Shown: one piece after another, positions 35,050 through 44,012 of the stretch
Numbering within the stretch: the first letter of the stretch is position 1
Layout of the letters: each line of letters opens with the position of its first letter
From: Colwellia sp.
GTDB lineage: Bacteria; Pseudomonadota; Gammaproteobacteria; Enterobacterales; Alteromonadaceae
Assembly (NCBI GenBank): GCA_020630795.1
Contig: JAHDIK010000014.1
Span: 1 to 64,000, forward strand
DNA length: 64,000 nt
Reading direction: 5' to 3'
Notes under the pieces: model-generated
Database searches by the model: none
The model's input: only the letters and a program-made list of their open reading frames with translations
Told to the model about the DNA's origin: nothing
Program-made: the position numbers and the translations under genes

Positions 35050-35970
35050 TTAAGATTCTAAGTAATCCGTTGTTTTAACCGAAAACTCACCTAATAAATC
35101 ATCAATTAATCTATTTAATTCGCCTGCCATTAAGGCAAAGTCAGCGTCGAGTCGAGCAAGAATATCATCTTTATCAATTTCGTCGTTTTGCTCTTGTAAC
35201 ACATCAAAGAACTTTAGTCCTTTAATAGCTAGATCGTCACAAAGCATGAATGAAATTGCTTCGTCCCATTCTAATCTTACTTTTACAACGTACTTGTCTG
35301 CATCTAAGTGTGCTTTAATTTCGTCACTGGTTAAATCTTGATTTTTAACTCTAACAACAGCACCGTCGTCACCTAATGCGTTAAATTCTGCTTCCATTCC
35401 AAGTGTAAATTGGTCGCCAACTGGAGATTCAGTTAACCAGTCGGTCATTACTTCATCAGGCGCTTTTTCTGGAGAAACTGAGGTAACAGGTAACGTACCT
35501 AAGGCTTTACGTAATAACGCGAGTAAATCTTCTGCTTTGCCTCGAGAGCTAGAGTTTATAACAATAATATTATGTTCTGGATTAATATAGGCGTGTGTGT
35601 CAGTTACACGAGAAAACGCACGAGGCAGTAATTCAAAGATAATGTCTTCTTTAAATTGTTCTTTTTCTTTTTTGGTTGCGTTACGAGAGTGCTCTTGCTC
35701 GTGTGCTGCTAATTTAGCTTCAAGTTGATCTTTAATCACTGGCGCAGGAAGAATTTTTTCTTCTTTACGTGCACATACTAGAAAATTGTTATTAACACCA
35801 TGAACAACAGTGTCGCCATGTTTACCTAACGCATTAACCCAACCAAAGTGTGATTGCTCTGTAGAAGCACATGGCGTAAACAAGTGTTCAGAAAGTTGCT
35901 TTTCTATTTCTTGTTCAGACCATTCAAAAGGACGTGTGAAAGCGAAAAAATATAGGTTTTTAAACCACAT
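35050..35970 (-). CDS. rdgC: Recombination-associated protein RdgC
   Basis: A 306-residue ring-forming DNA-binding protein that restrains RecA-mediated recombination. The N-terminus MWFKNLYFFAFTRPF is the family signature, with FGWVNALGKHGD and the C-terminal half (MEAEFNALGDDGAVVRVKNQDL) also typical. Length matches E. coli RdgC (303). AGGA precedes the ATG by 9 bp. No RdgC-linked recombination genes are adjacent. Confidence 0.95.
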   Translation of the reverse strand: MWFKNLYFFAFTRPFEWSEQEIEKQLSEHLFTPCASTEQSHFGWVNALGKHGDTVVHGVNNNFLVCARKEEKILPAPVIKDQLEAKLAAHEQEHSRNATKKEKEQFKEDIIFELLPRAFSRVTDTHAYINPEHNIIVINSSSRGKAEDLLALLRKALGTLPVTSVSPEKAPDEVMTDWLTESPVGDQFTLGMEAEFNALGDDGAVVRVKNQDLTSDEIKAHLDADKYVVKVRLEWDEAISFMLCDDLAIKGLKFFDVLQEQNDEIDKDDILARLDADFALMAGELNRLIDDLLGEFSVKTTDYLES

Positions 35971-36083
35971 CTATGATTATCCTGACCCCAAAAAATAGGG
36001 CTGTTAAGTTGAGAAAGTGGGTAATAATAACTTAATTGATTAGGTTAATCATTGTAAAAATAGTAGGAATGTTGGCTTTTAAA

Positions 36084-37817
36084 TTATTTCATATCAGCAA
36101 ATTCAATTTCAAAGGTTAGGCCTTTTCCAATTTCACTATGTGCTTCAATTGTTCCATTTAATGTATCAGTAACAAGTGACTGCATAATGTGGGTGCCTAG
36201 GCCGGAACCGCCAGAGGTAGCCTTAGTCGTGTAAAAGGCATCAAATAGGGTGTTTAATGCGTCTTGTGAAACACCGTGTCCATCGTCTGAATATTGTATG
36301 TGTACTCTGTCTCCCGACATAGTTACGTTAATATCTATGGTTCCTTTTTTAATATCTTCAAAGCCATGTATAAGTGAATTAATAATTAGGTTTGTGAATA
36401 TTTGTGATAATGCACCCGCATGACAGTGAAGCTCGATACTAGACGAACAACTCACGTTAATTTCATGCGCCGTATTTTTTAGTCTTGGGTTTAGTGAATT
36501 GATTATTTCTTGAATGTATTTAGCAATATTAACTAATCTAATTTTATCACTGAGTTGATCGACAGCTACCTGTTTAAAGCTTGCAATAAGATCAGAGGCT
36601 CGATCTAAGTTTTTCTCTACTAATTGCACGCTTTTTTCTGAGCCATCAATAAATTCATCAAGTGCGCGTTTAGACAAGTTTTGTTGTTCTACGTTGTCTT
36701 TTAGTTTAACAATTAAATCAGATAGATAGGTTACAGACGTAATTCCTACACCAATAGGCGTGTTAATTTCGTGTGCCATTTCTGCAGAAAGATTACCTAG
36801 CGCCGCAATTTTTTCTGAATTGAGCAATCGTTCTTTTGCTTTATTCAGCTCAATAATTGAAGACTTTAATTCACTATTGGTTTTAGTTAATGTTTTTTCA
36901 GTTTGCCCACGTCGGCTAATTTCGTCTTTTAATTGGGTTTGTTGTTCAAGTAGCTCTCGTTGTTGTACTTCCATTTTAAGCATAGTGGTACTTAGCGATG
37001 ACGTTTTACGTGCAACTTCTTGCTCTAAAAGCAGATTATGTTCATCTAGCTTGTCGTTAGCTTCAATAACTTCAACTTGAGCTTCATTTAGTTGTTCTTT
37101 ATGCAAAACAAGTTCATCAATGAGCTTGTTGTAGGCATTTTGTAAAACACTTAGTTCATTTTGTTCGTAATTAATAATATGCAGTTTAGATGCTTCAGGG
37201 TCGTCTACATCAAAGTGTTCCATTTGTTCAGTGAGTTGGTTAAGAGGAGAAGTTAATAAGCGACTAAAAGCTAAAGAAAATAATAGTACGAGGGCACCAG
37301 TTTTTACCATCGCATTACCAATAAGAAAATATATACCCACTTCAATACGGTTGAAAATAACCTCGTTGCTTGAAAGCAAGGTAACTTTACCAACTTTTGT
37401 CGTTCGCCCAGAAAACTCGAAAATTAAAGGAAAGGTATGGCCAAATAAGCCTTTATTCATGAGAGATAAACCGAATAAACCACTAACTCGTTCGTTATTT
37501 GAAGATTCATCTTCATTGGAGTCGCCTAGTTGCGCGATTATTTGGTTATTTTCATCAGTGACCGTAATTCCTTTGATCATAGGAATGGCAACTAACCCAT
37601 CAGCAATATCAATGGCTTGCTGTGTATTCAGTTCCCATACCGCACGAGTCAAGCTGCCGCTGAATGTTTTTTCTAACGTAAGTAGTTCACTGTTGATATG
37701 ACTTTTTGTATTAACGTATTCCGCACCAATTTGAACACAAGTCACTACAAACGTTAAAACGAAGTAAAGTGATAACACTCGAGTAAGCAATTTTCGGGAA
37801 ATACTGGTTGTTTTCAT
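36084..37817 (-). CDS. Orphan sensor histidine kinase
   Basis: A 577-residue membrane kinase. Helices at about 12-32 and 162-185 enclose a periplasmic sensor of about 130 residues, followed by HAMP and a long coiled coil (about 230-335). The H-box AEMAHEINTPIG has His349. The catalytic ATPase domain has DDGHGVSQD and GSGLGTHIM near the C-terminus. It has no receiver domain, and no response regulator is adjacent, so its partner is unlinked. The HEINTP box places it in the HisKA group often found with NtrC-like or receiver-only partners. Ligand unknown. Confidence 0.9.
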   Translation of the reverse strand: MKTTSISRKLLTRVLSLYFVLTFVVTCVQIGAEYVNTKSHINSELLTLEKTFSGSLTRAVWELNTQQAIDIADGLVAIPMIKGITVTDENNQIIAQLGDSNEDESSNNERVSGLFGLSLMNKGLFGHTFPLIFEFSGRTTKVGKVTLLSSNEVIFNRIEVGIYFLIGNAMVKTGALVLLFSLAFSRLLTSPLNQLTEQMEHFDVDDPEASKLHIINYEQNELSVLQNAYNKLIDELVLHKEQLNEAQVEVIEANDKLDEHNLLLEQEVARKTSSLSTTMLKMEVQQRELLEQQTQLKDEISRRGQTEKTLTKTNSELKSSIIELNKAKERLLNSEKIAALGNLSAEMAHEINTPIGVGITSVTYLSDLIVKLKDNVEQQNLSKRALDEFIDGSEKSVQLVEKNLDRASDLIASFKQVAVDQLSDKIRLVNIAKYIQEIINSLNPRLKNTAHEINVSCSSSIELHCHAGALSQIFTNLIINSLIHGFEDIKKGTIDINVTMSGDRVHIQYSDDGHGVSQDALNTLFDAFYTTKATSGGSGLGTHIMQSLVTDTLNGTIEAHSEIGKGLTFEIEFADMK

Positions 37818-37985
37818 TCATCTACGCTTTGTCGTTTGAATTACTTTAATATTAGTCATTTTCTATCAGGTATAAAGTTTTTTATTCATATCTTGTAAAA
37901 ACCTACTACACTTTGGCTGAGCTTTTAATAAAAAAGTCGTTTAAATTTAATGGTTTTGTCATAAATTATTAAAAAAAGTGTAGCA

Positions 37986-38003
37986 TTGTAACAAAACTGT
38001 CAT
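37986..38003 (+). promoter_or_regulatory. Pho box upstream of the porin gene
   Basis: TTGTAAC-AAAA-CTGTCAT has the two 7-bp repeats 11 bp apart expected for a PhoB site; the second repeat is perfect to the consensus and the first departs at two or three positions. It lies 66 bp before the porin start. The -10 element 10 bp further (CAAACT) is poor, so support is lower than at pstS and pstC. Confidence 0.65.
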
Positions 38004-38068
38004 ACAACGGTGGCAAACTAGCATCATTGAAACAACAAACATATTTAATACAACGTTTAAGGGATAAC

Positions 38069-38986
38069 ATGAAATTATCTAACAATTTAGTTGCTGTGGC
38101 GGTTTTTGCTGGCCTTTCAGTTCCTGCTTTCGCTGCAGACGTATCAATTTACGGTAAAGCAAATGTAACAGTTCAGTCTTCTGATGAAGGTGAAGGTTCG
38201 TTTACTGAAGTTAAAAGCAATGCCTCTCGAATTGGCTTCAAAGGCACACATCAATTAGAAGAAGGCCTTGAAGTTGTTTATAAAGCTGAATTTGAAGTAG
38301 ACCTTGATGGTGACGGCGACACATTTAAAGGTCGTAACCAATACGTAGGGTTACGCGGTGCATTTGGTGAAGTGTTATTAGGTAAAAATGACACTGTAAC
38401 AAAACAGTCACAAGGTAAAGTTGATTTATTTAGCGATTTAAATGCGGATATTAAAAACTTATGGAAAGGTGAAAACCGCATGGCGGACACTGTAACTTAT
38501 AAGTCTCCTAAATTTTCAGGATTACAATTTGGTTTAACATACGTTGCTGAAGACAGTGTTGACGGTGATAACGGATACTCTTTATCTGTAGGTTACGGTG
38601 ACGCTAAACTGAAAAAATCTGATGTTTTCGCTTCAGTTGCAATGGATTCAGACGTTAAAGGTTATGATTTAACTCGTGCTACAGTGTCAGGTAAGGTATC
38701 AGGCGTTACTTTAGGTGCTATGTTCCAAACACAAGAAAAAGTAGACGGTAGTGCAGACATGGACGGTTTCATGGTTTCTGCGAAATACAGCGTTGATAAG
38801 TTAACGTTTAAAGGTCAAATTCAAACAGCTAACTTCGATGATGGTGATGATCAGTCAGGTGTTACGTTAGGTGTTGACTACAAACTTGCGAAAAATACTA
38901 AATTATTTGGTTATTACACGAGTTTTGATTTAGATAGCCAAGAAGATGAAGAATTTTTAGCTGCTGGTATTGAATATAAGTTTTAA
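38069..38986 (+). CDS. General porin (gram-negative type), probably phosphate-regulated
   Basis: A 305-residue outer-membrane beta-barrel porin. The signal peptide is 1-22 (VPAFA cleavage), then the standard first strand ADVSIYGKANVTVQ. The barrel includes RIGFKGTHQLEEGLEVVYKAEFEVD and FEVLLGKND-like strand and loop patterns and ends GIEYKF with the terminal Phe used for assembly. ATG 38069 has AAGGGA upstream; a TTG at 38027 in frame is not credible before a signal peptide. A Pho box and the neighbouring phoBR suggest induction on phosphate starvation, as for PhoE or OprP. Confidence 0.9.
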   Translation: MKLSNNLVAVAVFAGLSVPAFAADVSIYGKANVTVQSSDEGEGSFTEVKSNASRIGFKGTHQLEEGLEVVYKAEFEVDLDGDGDTFKGRNQYVGLRGAFGEVLLGKNDTVTKQSQGKVDLFSDLNADIKNLWKGENRMADTVTYKSPKFSGLQFGLTYVAEDSVDGDNGYSLSVGYGDAKLKKSDVFASVAMDSDVKGYDLTRATVSGKVSGVTLGAMFQTQEKVDGSADMDGFMVSAKYSVDKLTFKGQIQTANFDDGDDQSGVTLGVDYKLAKNTKLFGYYTSFDLDSQEDEEFLAAGIEYKF

Positions 38987-39019
38987 CAGCAGAAAGTTTA
39001 TCTTTTCTACAGTTACAAT

Positions 39020-39046
39020 AAAAACCGCATATTTTGCGGTTTTTTT
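39020..39046 (+). terminator. Terminator after the porin gene
   Basis: AAAAACCGCA/TGCGGTTTTT with a 5-nt loop and a run of seven T's starts about 33 bp after the porin stop. It makes the porin gene a single-gene transcript separate from phoBR. Confidence 0.9.
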
Positions 39047-39104
39047 GTTTTTAAACGATAGTGAAATAAATCGCATCTTGATATTATGTGGTTAATCTCT
39101 CGTT

Positions 39105-39122
39105 TTGTCATAAAAGTGTCAC
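39105..39122 (+). promoter_or_regulatory. Pho box upstream of phoB
   Basis: TTGTCAT-AAAA-GTGTCAC matches the PhoB consensus at nearly every position with correct 11-bp periodicity. CACAAT, a 4-of-6 match to the -10 element, begins 10 bp after it. It indicates autoregulation of phoBR, as in E. coli. Confidence 0.8.
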
Positions 39123-39236
39123 TTAAATTTAGCACAATAAACACATACACGATTTACTCGTCTTATTATGCAGTATTTATAAGGCTCGTTTATTTAAGGT
39201 TATTTTGAACACTTTGAGAAACATAGCAGGATTTTT

Positions 39237-39932
39237 ATGAGCAGACGTATTTTAGTTGTCGAAGATGAAACGCCAATCAGAGATATGATCACTTTTGTGT
39301 TAGAGCAAAATGGATTTAACGTAATTGAAGCACAAGATTATGATGAGGCTGTTACAAAAGTTGTAGAACCTTATCCTGATTTAATTCTACTTGATTGGAT
39401 GTTACCGGGCGGTACAGGTGTAAAATTAGCTAAATCACTTAAACAAAGTGAGTACACTCGTAATATACCTATTATTATGCTGACAGCTCGCGGCGATGAA
39501 GAAGATAAAGTAAAAGGCTTTGAAGCAGGTGTTGATGATTATGTTACAAAACCATTTTCTCCTAAAGAGCTTATTGCACGTATTAAAGCCGTTATTAGAA
39601 GAGTCGCTCCAACTTCTCTTGAAGAAGAGATAGAATTTCATGGTATGAAGTTAGATCCGGTATCTCACCGTGTTTCTATATTTGATCGTAGTTTAGACTT
39701 AGGTCCTACAGAGTTTCGTCTACTTCACTTTTTTATGACTCACACCGAACGCGTATATAGTCGCGAACAATTGTTAGATAACGTATGGGGCACAAATGTG
39801 TACGTTGAAGACAGAACGGTTGATGTACATATTAGAAGATTACGCAAAGCGATAACGGGCGAAGGTCACGAAAATTTCATACAAACAGTCCGTGGTTCAG
39901 GTTACCGCTTTTCAGGAAAATTATCGTCGTAG
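39237..39932 (+). CDS. phoB: Phosphate regulon response regulator PhoB
   Basis: A 231-residue OmpR-family regulator. The receiver domain has phospho-acceptor Asp53 ([11 protein letters not shown]), the Thr in [14 protein letters not shown] and the Lys in [11 protein letters not shown]. The winged-helix DNA-binding domain ends [32 protein letters not shown]. It activates the Pho boxes described in this window. AGCAGGA precedes the ATG. phoR follows 3 bp after the stop. Confidence 0.97.
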   Translation: MSRRILVVEDETPIRDMITFVLEQNGFNVIEAQDYDEAVTKVVEPYPDLILLDWMLPGGTGVKLAKSLKQSEYTRNIPIIMLTARGDEEDKVKGFEAGVDDYVTKPFSPKELIARIKAVIRRVAPTSLEEEIEFHGMKLDPVSHRVSIFDRSLDLGPTEFRLLHFFMTHTERVYSREQLLDNVWGTNVYVEDRTVDVHIRRLRKAITGEGHENFIQTVRGSGYRFSGKLSS

Positions 39933-39935
39933 TTT

Positions 39936-41249
39936 ATGCATTTTCAAACAATTGTTCGTACGTTATTTTTAAGACTAGGTACATGGCTAGTTCTTAGTGT
40001 TGTGTTTGGTTACCTTATTGGTAGCGTTTGGGCTGTAATGGCTTTAGCGAGTTTAGTGATTATCGCGTGGCATTACCGTCATTTGTACGATCTTATTAAT
40101 TGGATATGGCAAAGTAAGGCTATTTCACCTCCTCAAGCCGACGGTGTATGGGGAGATATATACAATGGCCTTTATCGACAAATAAAAAAGCACCGCCAAA
40201 AACAAAAAGGGTTAAACGACAAGCTACGTCAGTTTAGAGACGGAGCTGAAGCCTTACCTGATGCCGCATTGGTTTTAGCAAAAGATTTTACGATTCAATG
40301 GGGAAATAAAAAGGCACAAAAATTACTCGGTGTACGTACATCTGGTGATATTGGTCAAAGAATCGATAACCTTATTCGTTATCCTGAATTTGCTGTTTAT
40401 TTAGAAGAGCATAACTGGGAAACCCCTTGTCACATCGTATCTCCAATAAACGCTGAGCTTCATTTAGAGCTTAGGTTTATGGCATACGGCACAGAACATA
40501 TTCTATTTATTGCGAGAGATGTTAGTAAAATTAGGCGCTTAGAAGAAATGCGTCGAGATTTTGTTGCTAATGTTTCCCATGAATTAAAAACACCACTAAC
40601 CGTTGTTAGGGGATATGTTGAAATGATTCAGATGGAACAGGAAGCCTTTAATCCTCATTGGCAAAAAACGTTTGCAACCATAGAGTCGCAGGTTTCCAGA
40701 ATGGATCGTTTGGTTGAGCAATTGCTTGTACTCTCGCGCACTGAAATAAATGTAGATAATTACGATCAACAAGTCGTTAATGTACCTGAATTGATTGAAA
40801 ATTTGGTGAGTGATTCACAATGGCTTAATCAAGACAAACAACACACTATTACAACTGAAATAGATGACTCTATTGGGTTGCTTGGTTTTGAAACTGAGCT
40901 TAAAAGTGCTTTTTCAAACCTTCTGTCTAACGCTATTGCGTACACGTCAGTTAACGGAAATATTCATATTAGCTGGAGTAAACAAGGTAATCGCGTTAAA
41001 TATAGTGTGAGTGATGATGGCCCAGGTATTGAAAAAGAGCATATTAATCGACTGACTGAACGTTTTTATCGTATTGATAAGTCTCGCTCTAGAGACACGG
41101 GCGGCTCTGGTTTAGGATTAGCCATTGTTAAGCACGTACTTAATCACCACAATGCTGAACTTAAAATTAACAGCCAAGTAGGAAAGGGGAGTGAATTTAT
41201 CATCTATTTTGATATGAAAAATATCGCACCTATTGGCAAAAATTTATAA
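39936..41249 (+). CDS. phoR: Phosphate regulon sensor kinase PhoR
   Basis: A 437-residue histidine kinase. Two close N-terminal helices (about 10-50) have almost no periplasmic loop, as usual for PhoR, which senses through PstSCAB-PhoU. A charged region and PAS domain (about 95-200) lead to the H-box with His215 (DFVANVSHELKTPLTVVRGY) and an ATPase domain (DDGPGIEKEHINRLTERFYRIDKSRSRDTGGSGLGLAIVKH). It is coupled to phoB. Confidence 0.96.
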   Translation: MHFQTIVRTLFLRLGTWLVLSVVFGYLIGSVWAVMALASLVIIAWHYRHLYDLINWIWQSKAISPPQADGVWGDIYNGLYRQIKKHRQKQKGLNDKLRQFRDGAEALPDAALVLAKDFTIQWGNKKAQKLLGVRTSGDIGQRIDNLIRYPEFAVYLEEHNWETPCHIVSPINAELHLELRFMAYGTEHILFIARDVSKIRRLEEMRRDFVANVSHELKTPLTVVRGYVEMIQMEQEAFNPHWQKTFATIESQVSRMDRLVEQLLVLSRTEINVDNYDQQVVNVPELIENLVSDSQWLNQDKQHTITTEIDDSIGLLGFETELKSAFSNLLSNAIAYTSVNGNIHISWSKQGNRVKYSVSDDGPGIEKEHINRLTERFYRIDKSRSRDTGGSGLGLAIVKHVLNHHNAELKINSQVGKGSEFIIYFDMKNIAPIGKNL

Positions 41250-41300
41250 AGCTCGTTGTTTTGTTTTTGTCACAAATTCACTCAGTGTTTTTTCAAAAAA

Positions 41301-41353
41301 TTGTCATCCAACTGTCATTTTGTCATTTAACTGTAATAAACCTTAAATATAAT
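41301..41353 (+). promoter_or_regulatory. pstS promoter with two Pho boxes and perfect -10
   Basis: Two PhoB sites are present: TTGTCAT-CCAA-CTGTCAT (41301-41318) and TTGTCAT-TTAA-CTGTAAT (41320-41337). A perfect TATAAT (41348-41353) starts 10 bp after the second, where the box replaces the -35 element. Extra half-sites TTGTCAC (41267-41273) and TTGTCAT (41353-41359) flank it. This is the strongest PhoB promoter in the window. Confidence 0.9.
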
Positions 41354-41424
41354 TGTCATATTCGCTTTATATAGTACGAAGCAAATAATGATGTTTTATT
41401 TATATTTAATAGTCGGAGAATGAC

Positions 41425-42390
41425 ATGGGTTTTAAACGTGCACTAAGCATTTTAAGTATCACAAGTTTGGTGAGCTTTTCAACATTAGCTGTTGACAGTA
41501 CATTGCCAGAATATAAAAAAGTTAGCGGTGTATCTGGTAACTTATCATCTGTTGGTTCAGATACGTTAGCGAACATGATGACGTTCTGGGCAGAAGAATT
41601 TAAACGCACTTACCCAAATGTAAATGTTCAAATTCAAGCTGCTGGTTCATCTACTGCTCCACCAGCGTTAACTGAATCAACTTCAAACTTAGGGCCTATG
41701 AGCCGTAAGATGAAATCTCGCGAAATTGAAGCATTTGAAAAACACTTTGGTTACAAGCCAACAGCTGTAAGAGTTGCAATTGACGCGTTGGCTGTTTTTG
41801 TTCATAAAGATAACCCTCTTAAAGGTTTACGTATTGATCAAGTTGATGCTATTTTTTCTAACAACAGAAAATGTGGTGCAGATAAAAACGTAGACCGTTG
41901 GGGCGACTTAGGCTTAACAGGTTCTTGGACAGGTAAAGACGTACAGTTATACGGTCGTAACTCTGTATCAGGTACTTACGGTTACTTTAAAAAGAAAGCA
42001 CTTTGTAAAGGTGACTTCAAAAATACAGTAAACGAGCAACCAGGTTCTGCTTCAGTAGTACAATCAGTATCTGCTTCATTAAACGGTATTGGGTACTCTG
42101 GTATTGGTTACAAAACATCAGGTGTACGTGCGTTACCTCTTTCTAAAAAAGGCGATAACTTTGTAGAAGCAAACATGGATAACGCTGTTTCTAAAAAGTA
42201 CCCACTTTCTCGCTTCTTATACGTTTATGTTAACAAGCACCCAAACAAGCCTTTATCACCGATGGAAGCTGAATTCTTAAAAATGGTTTTATCTAAATCT
42301 GGTCAAAAAATTGTAGAAAAAGATGGATATATTCCATTACCAAGATCAGTTGTAGAGAAAGAATTTAAGAAGTTAGGTTTAACGTTTTAA
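41425..42390 (+). CDS. pstS: Phosphate-binding protein PstS
   Basis: A 321-residue periplasmic phosphate receptor of the high-affinity Pst transporter. The signal peptide is 1-22 (STLA cleavage). Phosphate-site motifs of the PBP-like type II fold are visible: [23 protein letters not shown], the GPMSRKM region and [12 protein letters not shown]. It belongs to the PstS form of marine gammaproteobacteria rather than the E. coli form. CGGAG precedes the ATG. It is separated by about 13 kb from pstCAB, so expression is coordinated by Pho boxes, not one operon. Confidence 0.93.
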   Translation: MGFKRALSILSITSLVSFSTLAVDSTLPEYKKVSGVSGNLSSVGSDTLANMMTFWAEEFKRTYPNVNVQIQAAGSSTAPPALTESTSNLGPMSRKMKSREIEAFEKHFGYKPTAVRVAIDALAVFVHKDNPLKGLRIDQVDAIFSNNRKCGADKNVDRWGDLGLTGSWTGKDVQLYGRNSVSGTYGYFKKKALCKGDFKNTVNEQPGSASVVQSVSASLNGIGYSGIGYKTSGVRALPLSKKGDNFVEANMDNAVSKKYPLSRFLYVYVNKHPNKPLSPMEAEFLKMVLSKSGQKIVEKDGYIPLPRSVVEKEFKKLGLTF

Positions 42391-42416
42391 TCATTAAAAC
42401 TGCAAACTGAATAAAG

Positions 42417-42442
42417 AAAGCCTGACAATGTCAGGCTTTTTT
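42417..42442. terminator. Terminator between convergent pstS and ppx
   Basis: AAAGCCTGAC (42417-42426) and GTCAGGCTTT (42430-42439) with an AAT loop form a 10-bp stem with a T-run rightward and three A's to the left. It mainly serves pstS and may also help to end ppx leftward. Confidence 0.88.
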
Positions 42443-42470
42443 GTGTCTATTCGTTTTTAATAGCTAACTG

Positions 42471-44000
42471 TTACGATTTTATCGATAACGCTATCCCTAA
42501 TGTTTTTGCGATATTCGTTTCATAGAATAATTCTGAATCGACGATTGGGTGCTCTTGTAGCCAAGTATTGTCTAATAACAGAGTTAGTGCAGTTTTCGTA
42601 GCGTTTACTACCAAATCGTAAGAATCGTTAATATGGCGCTGTTGTGTAAGTAATATACTCAACCGTATTATTATACAAAGCTTTTCTAGCTTTTTAGGGT
42701 TAAGCAAATACCATTGTTGCTCAGTAATTGATGATATTTTTTTACGTTGATTCCCCACCAACCACGCGAGTGCTTGTTGTTGCTCTTGGTTAAAACCTGG
42801 CAAATCAGCATGTGTGAGAATATATTGCCCGTGTTTTTGATATCCAGATGGATTTATGTCTAGCCCTAACTCGTGAACATCAATTGTCGCGTAAAGGAGT
42901 TCTTTATAAATAGGTGCTTTTAAGCCCCATAAAGACTCTACTTGTTTAAAGATTATTTCAACCTGCTTCTTAACGGTTTGTGTGTAGCTCTCATCGATAT
43001 TGAATCGGTTTATCAGGCTTTTTATCGTTCTTGTTCGAGCTGAACTTTTGCCGGTAACAGCGCCAGAATTATCGAGCTGCTCAAATAACACCCCTTCGCG
43101 CAATGCGTATTGGCAGTGGTTGAATTGTTTTATTTTTAAGCTTTCCATCAGTGCGATAACAATAGCGACACCTGCGCAAATAACGGGTGTTCTATTGTCT
43201 TTAAGGCCATCAATGTCTATTTTATCTATATGCTTAAACGCAATAAGTTTTTTTTGCAGTGCATAGACTTGTTTTAAAGACACTGGTTGAGCAATATGTT
43301 CTTCTTGATTGATTACCTTATAGATTGCTTTTAGCGTACCTGAGGTGCCTATAACCTCTTTCCATTCGTGTTTTTTAAAACGTTTTATAATGGAATCAAG
43401 TTCTCGCTTGGCACTATGAATAGCTTCTGTAAAAGCTGTTTCAGTTATTTTTCCATGACTAAAAAATTGTTGCGTATAACTTACACAACCCATTGTTAAG
43501 CTGGCTAGCGTAGCAATGTTTTTTCCTGTACCAATAACGCATTCAGTACTACCACCACCAATATCAATAACTAATCGTGTATCGTTATTCTGAGTAAAGT
43601 TGTTAACGGCTTGGTATATAAGCCTTGCTTCTTCATGGCCAGAAATTATTTCAATATCGAATGGAAAAACTTCAGACGCTTTGCGTAGAAAAGCATCTGC
43701 ATTTTTAGCTTGTCTAAGCGTGAAGGTAGCAACGGCTCTAAAATTTTCTTGAGTTAAATGCTCTGTAGTAGCGGCAAGGTTTGCAAGGATAGAAACTCCT
43801 CGCTCGATGGCTTCGTCTGACAATATATTATCCGCAGATAAGCCGTCAGCTAATTTGGCGCGATACTTCTCAGCATGAAGAATTTGAATATGGTTGTTGA
43901 TATACCGCGCGAGAACAAAATGAAAACTGTTAGAACCTATATCTAACGCTGCTAAATAATTGTCTGATGTTAAAGCAGGAGAGTTTTCATTTGTATTCAT
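42471..44000 (-). CDS. ppx: Exopolyphosphatase (Ppx/GppA family)
   Basis: A 509-residue enzyme that removes terminal phosphate from polyphosphate, or from pppGpp in GppA paralogues. The actin-like fold motifs are clear: AALDIGSNSFHFVLARY, VIDIGGGSTECVIG and GTSGTLKAIYKV, with the C-terminal HD-like helical domain (YATIDVHELGLDINPSGYQKHG). It follows ppk by 12 bp, which favours Ppx over GppA. The pair makes and consumes the polyphosphate store. Confidence 0.93.
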   Translation of the reverse strand: MNTNENSPALTSDNYLAALDIGSNSFHFVLARYINNHIQILHAEKYRAKLADGLSADNILSDEAIERGVSILANLAATTEHLTQENFRAVATFTLRQAKNADAFLRKASEVFPFDIEIISGHEEARLIYQAVNNFTQNNDTRLVIDIGGGSTECVIGTGKNIATLASLTMGCVSYTQQFFSHGKITETAFTEAIHSAKRELDSIIKRFKKHEWKEVIGTSGTLKAIYKVINQEEHIAQPVSLKQVYALQKKLIAFKHIDKIDIDGLKDNRTPVICAGVAIVIALMESLKIKQFNHCQYALREGVLFEQLDNSGAVTGKSSARTRTIKSLINRFNIDESYTQTVKKQVEIIFKQVESLWGLKAPIYKELLYATIDVHELGLDINPSGYQKHGQYILTHADLPGFNQEQQQALAWLVGNQRKKISSITEQQWYLLNPKKLEKLCIIIRLSILLTQQRHINDSYDLVVNATKTALTLLLDNTWLQEHPIVDSELFYETNIAKTLGIALSIKS

Positions 44001-44012
44001 AGTAAGTAAAGG

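Noticed and set aside
37231..37701. 156-codon plus-strand open frame inside the histidine kinase gene
   Set aside because: It is antisense to a gene with clear domains, and its translation is low in family features, with no ribosome site.
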